Source: JABDBK01 sp964533645 (GTDB lineage Bacteria; Pseudomonadota; Gammaproteobacteria; DSM-16500). From it: a DNA stretch of 26,613 bases. Each line of letters starts with the position of its first letter. Position 1 is the first letter of the stretch. The notes beneath the pieces were generated by a model that saw nothing but the letters and a program-made list of their open reading frames with translations, was not told the origin of the DNA and searched no databases. The position numbers were made by a program, and so were the translations under genes. Location of the stretch: the NCBI GenBank assembly GCA_964533645.1, contig CAZHMQ010000021.1:1-26613 (forward strand), given 5' to 3'. Positions 15,841 to 24,111 of the stretch are shown piece by piece.

Positions 15841-18800
15841 ATGCATGAATATAAAGGCGCTAGTCATCAAGTTGTTTTTCCAGCGTCATATTATTTACTA
15901 GTCACTTATTGGAATCAAAAATTTCCTCAGCTGCCCGTCCGTGAGGTTGCTCCTGTTTATGACAAAGCTAGATTGAAACGTCTTCGTACAGAACTACAGT
16001 TGCTTGAGCCATATCGTCGTGAGCTTGCTGAAGCACTTCTTCGAGGGGATAGTTATGCTTTAGAAATAGAAGGAGAAGACCTCGCACCGGAAGAAGCTAA
16101 GATTATGGAATATAATATAACAGGAATCCATGGCGATCTAGGGCGACAATATTTCATTTGTAACGAGCAAGAACTTGATGGCAATAAACTCGTCAAAATC
16201 GCAATACAAGAAGAAAAATCAGAAGAAAAATCAGAAGAAAAATCAGAAGAAAAATCAGAAGAAAAATCAGAAGAAAAATCGACTCTTACTTCTGACGATG
16301 CATTAGCGATATTGTTGGCAGAAAACTACTTAGGTGAAAAATTTGAGCAGCAAGGTGCGCTTGCTACATCCTTTTCGGTAGTACAGAAAATTCTCATGGA
16401 CCCTTTCTGCTTGGTGCCGTCACCGGAGCCTGGAAAGAAGTCTTATTTGATAACGAATTATAGCTCTGTTGTCAAGCGAGATACCGTTCCCAAGTTAAAT
16501 AATATAGAGTCTAATGAGATTGTGATGGTGGAAGACAATGAAAGATTGACCGCATATTGGAGGGAAGATAACGAACTAAAAAATGAATCTTTTCCACTCA
16601 GTGAAGTTAAAGAGATAAGTCGTAAATTGAAAGGTACATTCCTGACTGATGATCCGGATTTGATTCAAGCCGTTGCTTTGAAATACAAATGTTTTTTAAC
16701 ATTAAATTTTGAACGAGAATTTAACCTAGTGATGACGAATCTTCCAGAAGGTGTAGTAGTAGTAGATCCAATAGTCGGAACGTTTCATCTTAAACAAAAA
16801 TTTAAATTTCACCGCTTCCAAGATGGAAGTTATCAGCTTACTTTAGATCCTAAGCATTCTAGCCTGACTTTTTCAGCATCTGCTTGGAATGCAATGCTGA
16901 TAAGAGCTAAGGACTATTTAGATGGGTTACCCGATAACATAGAAGATTTTACAACATATATTGTGTTAGTCCCTTTTTTAAAAGATGCTGCATTTAGACA
17001 ACAATTCATTACTAAGTTATTGCGCTTGCAATTGGCAGAAGTAGGTCGAATTACAGATTTTATTCAAGTAGCTTATCCCGAAATTTACTCTACAATATCT
17101 GCCGAATTAACAGCATATTCCGTCTCGGTGGATAGTTCTGGAGAAGATATGGTAAGCGATCCTACCAAGTGGACCATTGAGCATGCTGATCAAATTCCTC
17201 GATCTTTAACTTTAGAACTAGAATCAAAAGGTTCTTCAGTGACGTTTATTATGGATGAAAAAGCTTTCGCTGCTATGAAAGCTACTTTAGAGAGCCCGGG
17301 ATATACTGACTTTTCTCGGGTATGTAATGAAGCTGTGATTGAGTTTTCGGATGCTATTTTAACTAAATATATTAATGGGATGCGATCATTTATATCTAAA
17401 TGCACGATAGGCTATGTATCAGGAAATGATCCTGATAATGATGAATTTAATGAACAATATGCGAAGTTCTTTCATGATCGTCCTCTTCCCATCTTTAATG
17501 CATCTGGGCAGTTTAACAAGCATGCAAAAACTATTCTATTTGAAAATGTTGCGCCTGATGCTATTACTACTATGTTAGATTATCTGCGACTAGGAACGTA
17601 TATAGCACGTGAATTTAGTGTATTTATAATGCAAAATCCACACTTTTTACATGCTAACGGCAGAAATTACTTTCAGGAATTATCTAATAAATTTAATGGC
17701 GACATACAGAAAATTCAGCAATGTTTGCAGGCGGGTTTTTTTCTATCAATTCAATATGGTATTGATGAGTTAAATAAGAAGAAATTTAGCCATCGGTCTA
17801 ACGAAGCAAATTGTTTTAATCTTTTTTTAGGTAAATTAATTACATCTCAAACGAATACTTATAGATCTCTTCGAAAATCACTTGATTTTTTGAAAGCAAA
17901 TGCTCAAGGTGACGATTTATTTAACTCTATAATAACAATGGGTGAAGAGGTCTATAATAAACAATTCGAAAATATTTGTATAGATGCTAACTCCGCTCTA
18001 AGCCTTGTCAGCATTACAACCGGAGTAGTTCAAGCAAGAAAGGAAGACAAGAAGGATTTTGAGACAATTGGATTAGACTTTTTGCAACGAAGTCTTCTTA
18101 TTTATCGAAATAACAACGGTAAACTTTCTGAGGAGATACAAGAAAGATTTATGTGGCAGCAATTTGTCTACGATGCTTTAGTCAAATATCAAAAACCGGA
18201 CGAGTTAAAATACGATAAATGGAATAATCTTGTTGATAAAATGGATTCTTTAATAGAAATCTTGTCAAAATATGTATTAAGTGATCAAGCAACTATTGAG
18301 GATATAAAATTATTTCATGGTTACTTAGATGTTTTGTCAAAATCAAGTAATGAGATGAGTCGTACTCAGACAACAATTCCATTCTTAAGGGAACATAAAA
18401 ATCAATTAAATTCATTACTATTACCTGCCCATCACTTTAATTTTAATCCATTTGATTATGTTTTTAATCGTCGTGATGAGAAAGAAGGTAAGTTAAGGAC
18501 TTGGTGGCATTGGATGCTTTTTTTGCCAAAAGAATATCCTTCTGGCGGTATTGGAATTTTAGATGCATTAACGGTAACAACTTCGTTATTTATCGCACCT
18601 ATTAAATGGATTGGTAAATTATTCTTAGAGTGGCCTTCTAAAATCATCGAATCAGCTTTATGTAAGCCTGATAGCGGTATAGTTAGTCAGTTCTTTGGGA
18701 ATCTCTCAGGTGTATTTTCTTCATTGGTTCGTTATAGTATTTCATTTAACCCTGTGGATTCAGCGAGAGAAGCTTCAGATCCAGCTGCAAGGCCTGCGCG

Positions 18801-19479
18801 TTGGTTTGGAGAAAGGGTAGGAGATTGGGTGGGTCAAGCAGCTGGAGTTTTTGCTGCTTTATTAAGTCTGGGGGGTATGGTCGGACTGGCTTTTGCAGGA
18901 CCTACTGTAGTGGCCGGTATAGCACAAGGAATAAATAACATTAGTGCGGGGGCAGGTAGCCTCACCTTCGTAAGTAGTACTGGGTTTTTTGGTCAAGTGG
19001 GAAGTTTTTTAGGAACCACGGCAGTGAATGTCTTTTCTGGATTGATTACGGGCGGATACGGTGCAATCTTAACATTATGTAATATGGGCGCTTCTATGAG
19101 TTCGAAAGAAAGTCAAGGAGTTGCAGGGTCAGTACTAGCAGCGCAATCGGAGACAGAGAAGAAGGAAGAGAAGAAGGCAGAGGAGAATAAACAAGAGGTG
19201 GAGAAAGAGAAAAAGGAAGGGCAAGAGATGGAGAAAGAGAAAAAGGAAGGGCAAGAGGTGGAGAAAGAGAAAAAGGAAGGGCAAGAGGTGGATAAGGAGA
19301 AAAGGGAAGGGCAGGAGAAAATAGTACGAACAACTTACGGTCGATTATTGAGAAGGGAGCGCTCCGAGGGAGATCTACAGAAGGAAGGAAAAGAGAACAC
19401 GCTAGATTCAGATAAATCTTCATTACCAAGAAGCCAGTCTGAAGGACATCTACTACGAAAAAAAGACAAGGGCAGGTAA
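15841..19479 (+). CDS. 1212-residue repeat-containing orphan, candidate secreted effector
   Basis: No family recognised and no catalytic motif seen. Visible layout: a soluble N-terminal region; six EEKS repeats (residues 124-147); a long mixed helical/strand body to about 880; an aromatic segment WWHWMLFLP; hydrophobic stretches near 903-937; a Gly/Ala-rich hydrophobic block at about 999-1083 that could form two or three membrane helices; four 10-residue EVEKEKKEGQ repeats (1119-1158); and a basic Ser-rich tail with two related motifs, RERSEGDL and RSQSEGHL. There is no signal peptide. A Glu-rich segment near the C-terminus resembles features reported for Dot/Icm type IV effectors, but secretion is inference. 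The start has TAGGA 8 nt upstream and its own promoter. It is the largest non-housekeeping gene in the window. Confidence 0.82.
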   Translation: MHEYKGASHQVVFPASYYLLVTYWNQKFPQLPVREVAPVYDKARLKRLRTELQLLEPYRRELAEALLRGDSYALEIEGEDLAPEEAKIMEYNITGIHGDLGRQYFICNEQELDGNKLVKIAIQEEKSEEKSEEKSEEKSEEKSEEKSTLTSDDALAILLAENYLGEKFEQQGALATSFSVVQKILMDPFCLVPSPEPGKKSYLITNYSSVVKRDTVPKLNNIESNEIVMVEDNERLTAYWREDNELKNESFPLSEVKEISRKLKGTFLTDDPDLIQAVALKYKCFLTLNFEREFNLVMTNLPEGVVVVDPIVGTFHLKQKFKFHRFQDGSYQLTLDPKHSSLTFSASAWNAMLIRAKDYLDGLPDNIEDFTTYIVLVPFLKDAAFRQQFITKLLRLQLAEVGRITDFIQVAYPEIYSTISAELTAYSVSVDSSGEDMVSDPTKWTIEHADQIPRSLTLELESKGSSVTFIMDEKAFAAMKATLESPGYTDFSRVCNEAVIEFSDAILTKYINGMRSFISKCTIGYVSGNDPDNDEFNEQYAKFFHDRPLPIFNASGQFNKHAKTILFENVAPDAITTMLDYLRLGTYIAREFSVFIMQNPHFLHANGRNYFQELSNKFNGDIQKIQQCLQAGFFLSIQYGIDELNKKKFSHRSNEANCFNLFLGKLITSQTNTYRSLRKSLDFLKANAQGDDLFNSIITMGEEVYNKQFENICIDANSALSLVSITTGVVQARKEDKKDFETIGLDFLQRSLLIYRNNNGKLSEEIQERFMWQQFVYDALVKYQKPDELKYDKWNNLVDKMDSLIEILSKYVLSDQATIEDIKLFHGYLDVLSKSSNEMSRTQTTIPFLREHKNQLNSLLLPAHHFNFNPFDYVFNRRDEKEGKLRTWWHWMLFLPKEYPSGGIGILDALTVTTSLFIAPIKWIGKLFLEWPSKIIESALCKPDSGIVSQFFGNLSGVFSSLVRYSISFNPVDSAREASDPAARPARWFGERVGDWVGQAAGVFAALLSLGGMVGLAFAGPTVVAGIAQGINNISAGAGSLTFVSSTGFFGQVGSFLGTTAVNVFSGLITGGYGAILTLCNMGASMSSKESQGVAGSVLAAQSETEKKEEKKAEENKQEVEKEKKEGQEMEKEKKEGQEVEKEKKEGQEVDKEKREGQEKIVRTTYGRLLRRERSEGDLQKEGKENTLDSDKSSLPRSQSEGHLLRKKDKGR
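16210..16281 (+). repeat. Six 12-bp tandem repeats (EEKS), in frame
   Basis: Unit GAAGAAAAATCA repeated six times; the first five are identical and the last differs only in its final base. Twelve is a multiple of three, so slippage would change protein length without breaking the frame. It encodes residues 124-147 of the 1212-residue orphan. Confidence 0.95.
19195..19314 (+). repeat. Four 30-bp tandem repeats (EVEKEKKEGQ), in frame
   Basis: Units at 19195-19224, 19225-19254, 19255-19284 and 19285-19314. The first and third are identical, the second differs at one base, and the fourth has several changes. They encode residues 1119-1158 of the orphan, a highly charged, probably helical linker between the hydrophobic block and the basic tail. 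Confidence 0.95.
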
Positions 19480-19576
19480 CCCCTCATTACTTTTTTCTAC
19501 CTCTTATGATTATTGTGATCCTATGCTACGATACTCTGGCTCGATATGGTTCAATTCAATAAACGGAGTTTATCTT

Positions 19577-20056
19577 ATGAAGTTAAAACAAGTCGTATTA
19601 GGCATCGCATTACATTTAACACTCATTTCAACCGCAGCCCACGCCGATATTATTTTTCAATCCCAAAAAGCCGGTGAAAACATTTGCGATAATCTTTCAG
19701 GCAGCAGATGGTCAGGGAAAGATGCGGTTGTATCTGCTAAAATTCTAGGTGTAAAAATCACCTGCACTTATCAAGGTACGGCGTATATTACAGCTAAAGG
19801 CGCTCCTTATGCATTTCAAGTCGATGTGGATTTGAAAAAAACCTCGGGTATTTGTCCAAGTAGCGAATCCGTTTCTATTCCAGGAACATGTGATCCTGTA
19901 GCGGGGGTTATTGTGTTGAGTTCGGCTGATGCTCAGTTATTGGGTAATCTGTCTTCAGATGCTAAATCAGCGGATTTAACCGGTAAAGTATATATGACAG
20001 TGATGGGTAGGTCTGTTACTGCGGATGTAGAAAAAATGCATTTGGATAGACAATAA
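19577..20056 (+). CDS. Small secreted protein of unknown function, four cysteines
   Basis: A 159-residue protein with a clear signal peptide (MKLKQ, hydrophobic core, cleavage predicted after STAAHA, residue 23). The mature part has four cysteines (37, 63, 93, 105), an even number that could form two disulfides in the periplasm, and an alternating beta pattern. No family recognised. The frame is open upstream to 19523, but the ATG at 19577 is chosen because CGGAG (19564-19568) lies 8 nt before it and the signal peptide starts there. It has a hairpin terminator after it and appears to be a single-gene unit. Confidence 0.82.
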   Translation: MKLKQVVLGIALHLTLISTAAHADIIFQSQKAGENICDNLSGSRWSGKDAVVSAKILGVKITCTYQGTAYITAKGAPYAFQVDVDLKKTSGICPSSESVSIPGTCDPVAGVIVLSSADAQLLGNLSSDAKSADLTGKVYMTVMGRSVTADVEKMHLDRQ

Positions 20057-20068
20057 TACATGCGCTTT

Positions 20069-20093
20069 TCGCCCCCTTTGAAAAGGGGGGCGA
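20069..20093 (+). terminator. Probable intrinsic terminator after the small secreted protein
   Basis: TCGCCCCCTTT (20069-20079) pairs with AAGGGGGGCGA (20083-20093) with one bulged G and a small loop. The stem is GC-rich and followed by ATCTTTATTT on the plus strand, a partial T-rich tract. It separates this gene from the convergent vapC. Confidence 0.6.
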
Positions 20094-20096
20094 TCT

Positions 20097-20504
20097 TTAT
20101 TTCAACCAATTTTCAACCGATAACCCAGGTATTCTAAGAAATTCTCGTTCGTTGGCAGTAATAAGGATCGCATGCAATGTTAACGCATGAGCAGCAATTA
20201 ACATATCATTTGCGCCAATGGTCTGTCCTTGTTTTTCTAAAAAAGTTCGTAATTCTGCATAATGCCTATCTATTTCATCGGTTAGAGGTGCGATGATGAT
20301 ATTGGCTAACAATAATTCCACTTTTGTTGTTAAATTAGCTGAGTTTTTTTTCAAAGCGCCATAACGTAATTCGCAAGCAACAATAATGCTTGTGCAAAAA
20401 GAAGTTTGATCTAATTTTGTGATCTTTTGAGCTAAAAGACCTGCAGGATGTTTAATAAGTTCAGATAAGATATTCGTATCAAATAAATAAGTTGCTGTTT
20501 TCAT
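20097..20504 (-). CDS. vapC: VapC, PIN-domain ribonuclease toxin
   Basis: Type II toxin of 135 residues that cleaves RNA, in many systems initiator tRNA. The PIN-domain acidic residues are in place: Asp9 (LFDTNILSEL), Glu45 (ACELRYGA) and Asp100 (IGANDMLIAAHA), followed by ITANEREF. It lies 3 nt after the antitoxin gene on the same strand. The start ATG is the only one that gives the conserved N-terminal strand. Everything visible suggests an intact toxin. Confidence 0.92.
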   Translation of the reverse strand: MKTATYLFDTNILSELIKHPAGLLAQKITKLDQTSFCTSIIVACELRYGALKKNSANLTTKVELLLANIIIAPLTDEIDRHYAELRTFLEKQGQTIGANDMLIAAHALTLHAILITANEREFLRIPGLSVENWLK

Positions 20505-20507
20505 TGA

Positions 20508-20750
20508 TCAAAGCTCTATATCATCTGGCGGTAAATCGGATATGTCTGGAAAATCTTCTTTAAGATCAGACCAAGTGGCTAATAAAGTTGCTAAAGTATT
20601 TTGTTTCTCGATAGGCTCAATAATCAGGCAGGAACCTTCTTTATGGATAATCACTTCTTTTCCTGGTAATTCAAACTCCCTGGGAATGCGTATCGCTTGA
20701 TTGCGGCCATTACGAAACAAATGGGCGTGGCGAATATGTGAGGTAGGCAT
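20508..20750 (-). CDS. vapB: VapB, AbrB-type antitoxin
   Basis: Antitoxin of 80 residues that binds VapC and represses its own operon. The N-terminal swapped-hairpin DNA-binding domain is recognisable (HLFRNGRNQAIRIPREFELP), followed by VIIHKEGSCLIIEP and an acidic C-terminal tail that would wrap the toxin (DISDLPPDDIEL). The frame is open to 20813, but the ATG at 20750 is chosen: GAGGA lies about 8 nt upstream, and the promoter and operator at 20774-20813 would otherwise fall inside the gene. Confidence 0.9.
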   Translation of the reverse strand: MPTSHIRHAHLFRNGRNQAIRIPREFELPGKEVIIHKEGSCLIIEPIEKQNTLATLLATWSDLKEDFPDISDLPPDDIEL

Positions 20751-20773
20751 AAGGTTTATCCTCGTTTTTAATA

Positions 20774-20813
20774 GGCATATGTTAAGCATATGCCAAAATA
20801 GATAAAATGTCAA
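20774..20813 (-). promoter_or_regulatory. vapBC promoter with overlapping palindromic operator
   Basis: On the minus strand a perfect -35 TTGACA (20813-20808), a 17-bp spacer and -10 TATGCT (20790-20785). The palindrome GGCATATG-N5-CATATGCC (20774-20794) covers the -10 and start region, the expected location for binding by a VapBC complex. An 8-bp perfect arm with a 5-bp spacer is well above chance at this position. Confidence 0.75.
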
Positions 20814-20827
20814 TAACTTAATATATC

Positions 20828-20855
20828 CCCTTGAATATTAAGCTCTCGCCCATAT
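20828..20855 (+). promoter_or_regulatory. Heat-shock (sigma-32 type) promoter of htpG
   Basis: CCCTTGAA (20828-20835) matches the sigma-32 -35 consensus, and GCCCATAT (20848-20855) matches the CCCCATNT -10 consensus at 7 of 8 positions, with a 12-bp spacer. htpG belongs to the sigma-32 regulon in E. coli, so motif and gene agree. Transcription would start near 20862, about 33 nt before the ATG. Confidence 0.75.
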
Positions 20856-20894
20856 AACTAGGCTATTACCATTATTTAAGCGGAGCACTGTAGT

Positions 20895-22814
20895 ATGAGC
20901 GCGACAGCACAACAAGAAACCCTTAGTTTCCAAGCAGAAGTAAAACAATTACTCCATCTCGTTACACATTTTTTATACAGCAATAAAGAAATATTTTTAC
21001 GTGAATTGATTTCGAACGCATCTGATGCAGCTGATAAACTTCGTTTCGAAGCATTATCCGATACGGCGCTTTATGAAAATGATCCTGAATTAAAAATCCA
21101 GGTGAGTTTTGATGAAAAAGCTCGCACGATTACGATACGCGATAATGGTATTGGTATGAGTCGTGATGAAGTGATCGCTAATTTAGGTACTATTGCAAAA
21201 TCCGGTACACGTGATTTTTTAGCCCAATTAACAGGCGATCAAAAGAAAGATGCTCATCTGATAGGGCAATTTGGCGTAGGATTTTATTCGGCATTTATTG
21301 TGGCAGATAAAGTCACTGTCGTGACTCGTCGCGCAGGACTCACTAAAGAGCATGGGGTACGTTGGGAATCGAGTGGTGAAGGTGCTTATACTATCGAAAA
21401 TGTTGAAAAAGCGGATAGAGGTACTGAAATTATTTTGCATATTAAAGAAGCGGAAGGTGACTTCTTGAATGCATGGCGTTTACGTACGATTATTACAAAA
21501 TATTCCGATCATGTGAGTTTGCCCATTATGATGCAGAAAATGGAAAGCGTAGATGAGAAAGATCCAAAACCTGCTGAGTGGGAAGCCGTCAATAAAGCCA
21601 CTGCATTATGGGTTTTACCAAAAAATTCTATTACTGATGAGCAGTACAAAGAACATTACAAACACATTGCGCATGATTTTCAAGATCCTTTAGTTTGGGC
21701 GCATAATCAAGTGGAAGGCGGTAATGTAGATTATATTAGTTTGTTATATATTCCTCTGCATGCACCTATGAATATGTTTCAACAAGATCACCAAAAAGGC
21801 TTAAAACTTTATGTTCAACGTGTCTTTATCATGGATAAAGTGGATCAATTCATGCCGAATTACTTGCGTTTTGTGCGCGGTATTGTAGACACGAATGCAT
21901 TACCTTTAAATATTTCACGAGAAATATTACAAGACAACGCCACTATGACAAAATTGCGAAATGCATTGGTGAAGCGTGTATTAGATACGTTGGATAAATT
22001 AGCTAAGGATGACAAAGATAAATACGCTATTTTCTGGAAAGAATTTGGTAATGTGTTAAAAGAAGGGCCTGCTGAAGATTTTGTGAATCGTGAGCGTGTC
22101 GCTAAGTTAATACGTTTTTCATCCACGCACACCGATTCACCCATTCAAACGGTATCGTTTGAAGAATATGCAAGTCGTATGAAGCCAGACCAAAAGAAAA
22201 TTTATTTCATCACGGCGGATTCATTTAATGCGGCGAAGGCAAGTCCACATTTAGAAATTTTCCGTAAAAATAATATCGAAGTTTTATTATTATCCGATAG
22301 AGTCGATGAATGGTTAGTGGCTCATCTTAATGAGTTTGATGGTAAGCCATTGCATTCAGTTGCAAAAGGTGATGTCAGTTTTGATGAAATCGCAGGATCA
22401 GACGCTCAAAAAGATGAAATGAAAAAGAAAGAGGAAACCTTAAAACAAGAATTTGATGGCGTTATCACTCAAATTAAAACCGTCTTAGGCGATAAAGTGA
22501 AAGAAGTTCGTATTTCTCATCGTCTCACGAGTTCGCCTTCTTGTTTAGTCGCTGATGAAAATGATATGGGAATACAGCTGCAACGATTATTAAAAGCCGC
22601 TGGACAAGATGTTCACGAAGTTAAGCCTATTTTTGAATTAAATCCAGATCATGCGTTGGTAAAACTCTTGGCTCATGAAAGCAATACAGAGCGTTTTAAT
22701 GAATGGACGCATATTTTATTTGATCAAGCAGTGCTCGCAGAAGGTGGTCAGTTGAAAGAACCCGCGCTTTTTGTGTCACGCATGAATAAATTACTGCTTG
22801 AGCTTTCAAAATAG
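20895..22814 (+). CDS. htpG: HtpG, bacterial Hsp90 chaperone
   Basis: ATP-dependent cytosolic chaperone that remodels client proteins with DnaK. The N-terminal GHKL ATPase domain shows FLRELISNASDAADKLR (catalytic Glu37), RDNGIGM and LIGQFGVGFYSAF. The middle domain includes GIVDTNALPLNISREILQ with the conserved catalytic-loop Arg, and the C-terminal dimerisation domain ends near FVSRMNKLLLELSK. The 639-residue length is typical. GGAG lies 9 nt before the ATG, and a heat-shock promoter precedes it. It stands alone between vapBC and ald and is closed by a hairpin. Confidence 0.97.
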   Translation: MSATAQQETLSFQAEVKQLLHLVTHFLYSNKEIFLRELISNASDAADKLRFEALSDTALYENDPELKIQVSFDEKARTITIRDNGIGMSRDEVIANLGTIAKSGTRDFLAQLTGDQKKDAHLIGQFGVGFYSAFIVADKVTVVTRRAGLTKEHGVRWESSGEGAYTIENVEKADRGTEIILHIKEAEGDFLNAWRLRTIITKYSDHVSLPIMMQKMESVDEKDPKPAEWEAVNKATALWVLPKNSITDEQYKEHYKHIAHDFQDPLVWAHNQVEGGNVDYISLLYIPLHAPMNMFQQDHQKGLKLYVQRVFIMDKVDQFMPNYLRFVRGIVDTNALPLNISREILQDNATMTKLRNALVKRVLDTLDKLAKDDKDKYAIFWKEFGNVLKEGPAEDFVNRERVAKLIRFSSTHTDSPIQTVSFEEYASRMKPDQKKIYFITADSFNAAKASPHLEIFRKNNIEVLLLSDRVDEWLVAHLNEFDGKPLHSVAKGDVSFDEIAGSDAQKDEMKKKEETLKQEFDGVITQIKTVLGDKVKEVRISHRLTSSPSCLVADENDMGIQLQRLLKAAGQDVHEVKPIFELNPDHALVKLLAHESNTERFNEWTHILFDQAVLAEGGQLKEPALFVSRMNKLLLELSK

Positions 22815-22825
22815 GTTTGTTATGT

Positions 22826-22862
22826 AATATGCTCCTTCTTATATGATATAGGGGAGCATATT
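22826..22862 (+). terminator. Probable intrinsic terminator of htpG
   Basis: AATATGCTCC (22826-22835) and GGAGCATATT (22853-22862) form a perfect 10-bp stem with a 17-nt loop, starting 11 bp after the htpG stop and followed by TT then G. The T-tract is short (ATTTT overall), so termination strength is uncertain. Confidence 0.6.
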
Positions 22863-22941
22863 TTGCGCACATCATCTAAATTCTATCAAAAAATAGTCTA
22901 TTGTTTTTCAAGAATGTCTACCATTTCCTAAGAATCATCTT

Positions 22942-22947
22942 ATAATA
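22942..22947 (+). promoter_or_regulatory. Possible -10 element of the ald-aminopeptidase operon
   Basis: A perfect TATAAT 31 bp before the ald ATG in the AT-rich gap after htpG. No good -35 is found at 16-18 bp (best is CTACCA, 3/6), so the promoter may be weak or activator-dependent. Confidence 0.4.
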
Positions 22948-22978
22948 CCAATCCACTATTATCCATGTGGAGTTTTCT

Positions 22979-24094
22979 ATGTTAATCGGTGTTCCAAAAG
23001 AAATTAAAAATAATGAATTTCGTCTCGGTCTTATTCCTAGCAGTGTGCGTGAACTGATCGCAAATGGTCATCAAGTCATTGTTCAGCATGATGCAGGTAT
23101 TGGTATAGGCATAGATGATGCTGCATTTGAACAAGTAGGTGCGCGCATAGTCCAAACCGCCGAAGAAGTTTTTGCTAAAGCGGATATGATTATTAAGGTC
23201 AAAGAACCGCAATTACAAGAATGCCGCATGCTTAAATCAGGCCAAATATTATTCACATACTTACATTTGGCACCCGATCCAGAACAAGCACGTTTACTCG
23301 AGGAATCCGGTTGTATTGCTATTGCTTACGAAACAGTCACCAATAAATTCGGTGGTTTACCACTTTTAGCACCTATGAGTGAAGTGGCGGGTCGTATGGC
23401 AATTCAAGCGGGAGCCACAAGTTTAGAAATAACGAATCAAGGCAGCGGCATTCTATTAGGCGGTGTTCCAGGTGTAGCCCCAGCCAAAGTTGTTGTATTA
23501 GGTGGTGGTGTTGTGGGAACGAATTCCGTGCGTGTTGCAATGGGCATGGGAGCTCGAGTTGTCGTTATCGATAAATCACTCGAACGCTTGAATCATTTAG
23601 ATTTACAGTTCGGCTCAAGAATCATGACAGTTTACTCAACTACCGATGCTATTGAACGACATATTGCAACAGCTGATTTAGTGGTAGGTGCGGTGTTAAT
23701 CCCTGGTGGATCAGCTCCACGTTTAGTCACTCGTGATATGTTAAAAAATATGCGTCACGGTTCAGTGATGGTTGACGTTTCAATTGATCAAGGCGGTTGT
23801 TTTGAGACAAGTAAGCCTACCACGCATCAAAATCCAACGTATATTGTGGATGGAATTGTCCATTATTGTGTATCGAATATGCCTGGTGCGGTGCCAAGAA
23901 CATCAACATTTGCCTTGAATAATGCGACCTTGCCATTTGTTTTAGCTTTAGCAAACAAAGGTTATAAAGATGCATTGATGCATGATCCGCATTTATTAAA
24001 CGGTTTGAACGTTTATAAAGGCAAGTATACGCATAAAGCAGTAGCAGAAGCGCTTAATGTTGAATACACACCTGCAGGAAGTTTATTACAATAA
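22979..24094 (+). CDS. ald: Alanine dehydrogenase
   Basis: Reversible oxidative deamination of L-alanine to pyruvate and ammonia with NAD+. It has 371 residues, the family norm. Substrate and catalytic residues sit at the same numbers as in characterised enzymes: Arg15, Lys75, His96 and Asp270 (VDVSIDQGG). The Rossmann loop is VVVLGGGVVGTNS, with Asp198 ending the second strand (VVVID), which favours NAD over NADP. GTG at 22967 is in frame, but the ATG at 22979 is chosen because GTGGAG then forms the ribosome site and MLIGVPKEIK is the canonical N-terminus. The aminopeptidase gene follows after 17 bp. Confidence 0.96.
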   Translation: MLIGVPKEIKNNEFRLGLIPSSVRELIANGHQVIVQHDAGIGIGIDDAAFEQVGARIVQTAEEVFAKADMIIKVKEPQLQECRMLKSGQILFTYLHLAPDPEQARLLEESGCIAIAYETVTNKFGGLPLLAPMSEVAGRMAIQAGATSLEITNQGSGILLGGVPGVAPAKVVVLGGGVVGTNSVRVAMGMGARVVVIDKSLERLNHLDLQFGSRIMTVYSTTDAIERHIATADLVVGAVLIPGGSAPRLVTRDMLKNMRHGSVMVDVSIDQGGCFETSKPTTHQNPTYIVDGIVHYCVSNMPGAVPRTSTFALNNATLPFVLALANKGYKDALMHDPHLLNGLNVYKGKYTHKAVAEALNVEYTPAGSLLQ

Positions 24095-24111
24095 ATCATA
24101 AGGATGTTTAC

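Noticed and set aside
19094..19429. Minus-strand frame with repetitive Leu/Pro/Ser sequence
   Set aside because: It is the antisense of the EVEKEKKEGQ repeats of the 1212-residue gene; no ribosome site, and composition follows from the repeat.
20751..20813. N-terminal extension of VapB
   Set aside because: It would cover the -10, -35 and operator of the operon, and has no good ribosome site. The ATG at 20750 begins at the AbrB-type domain.
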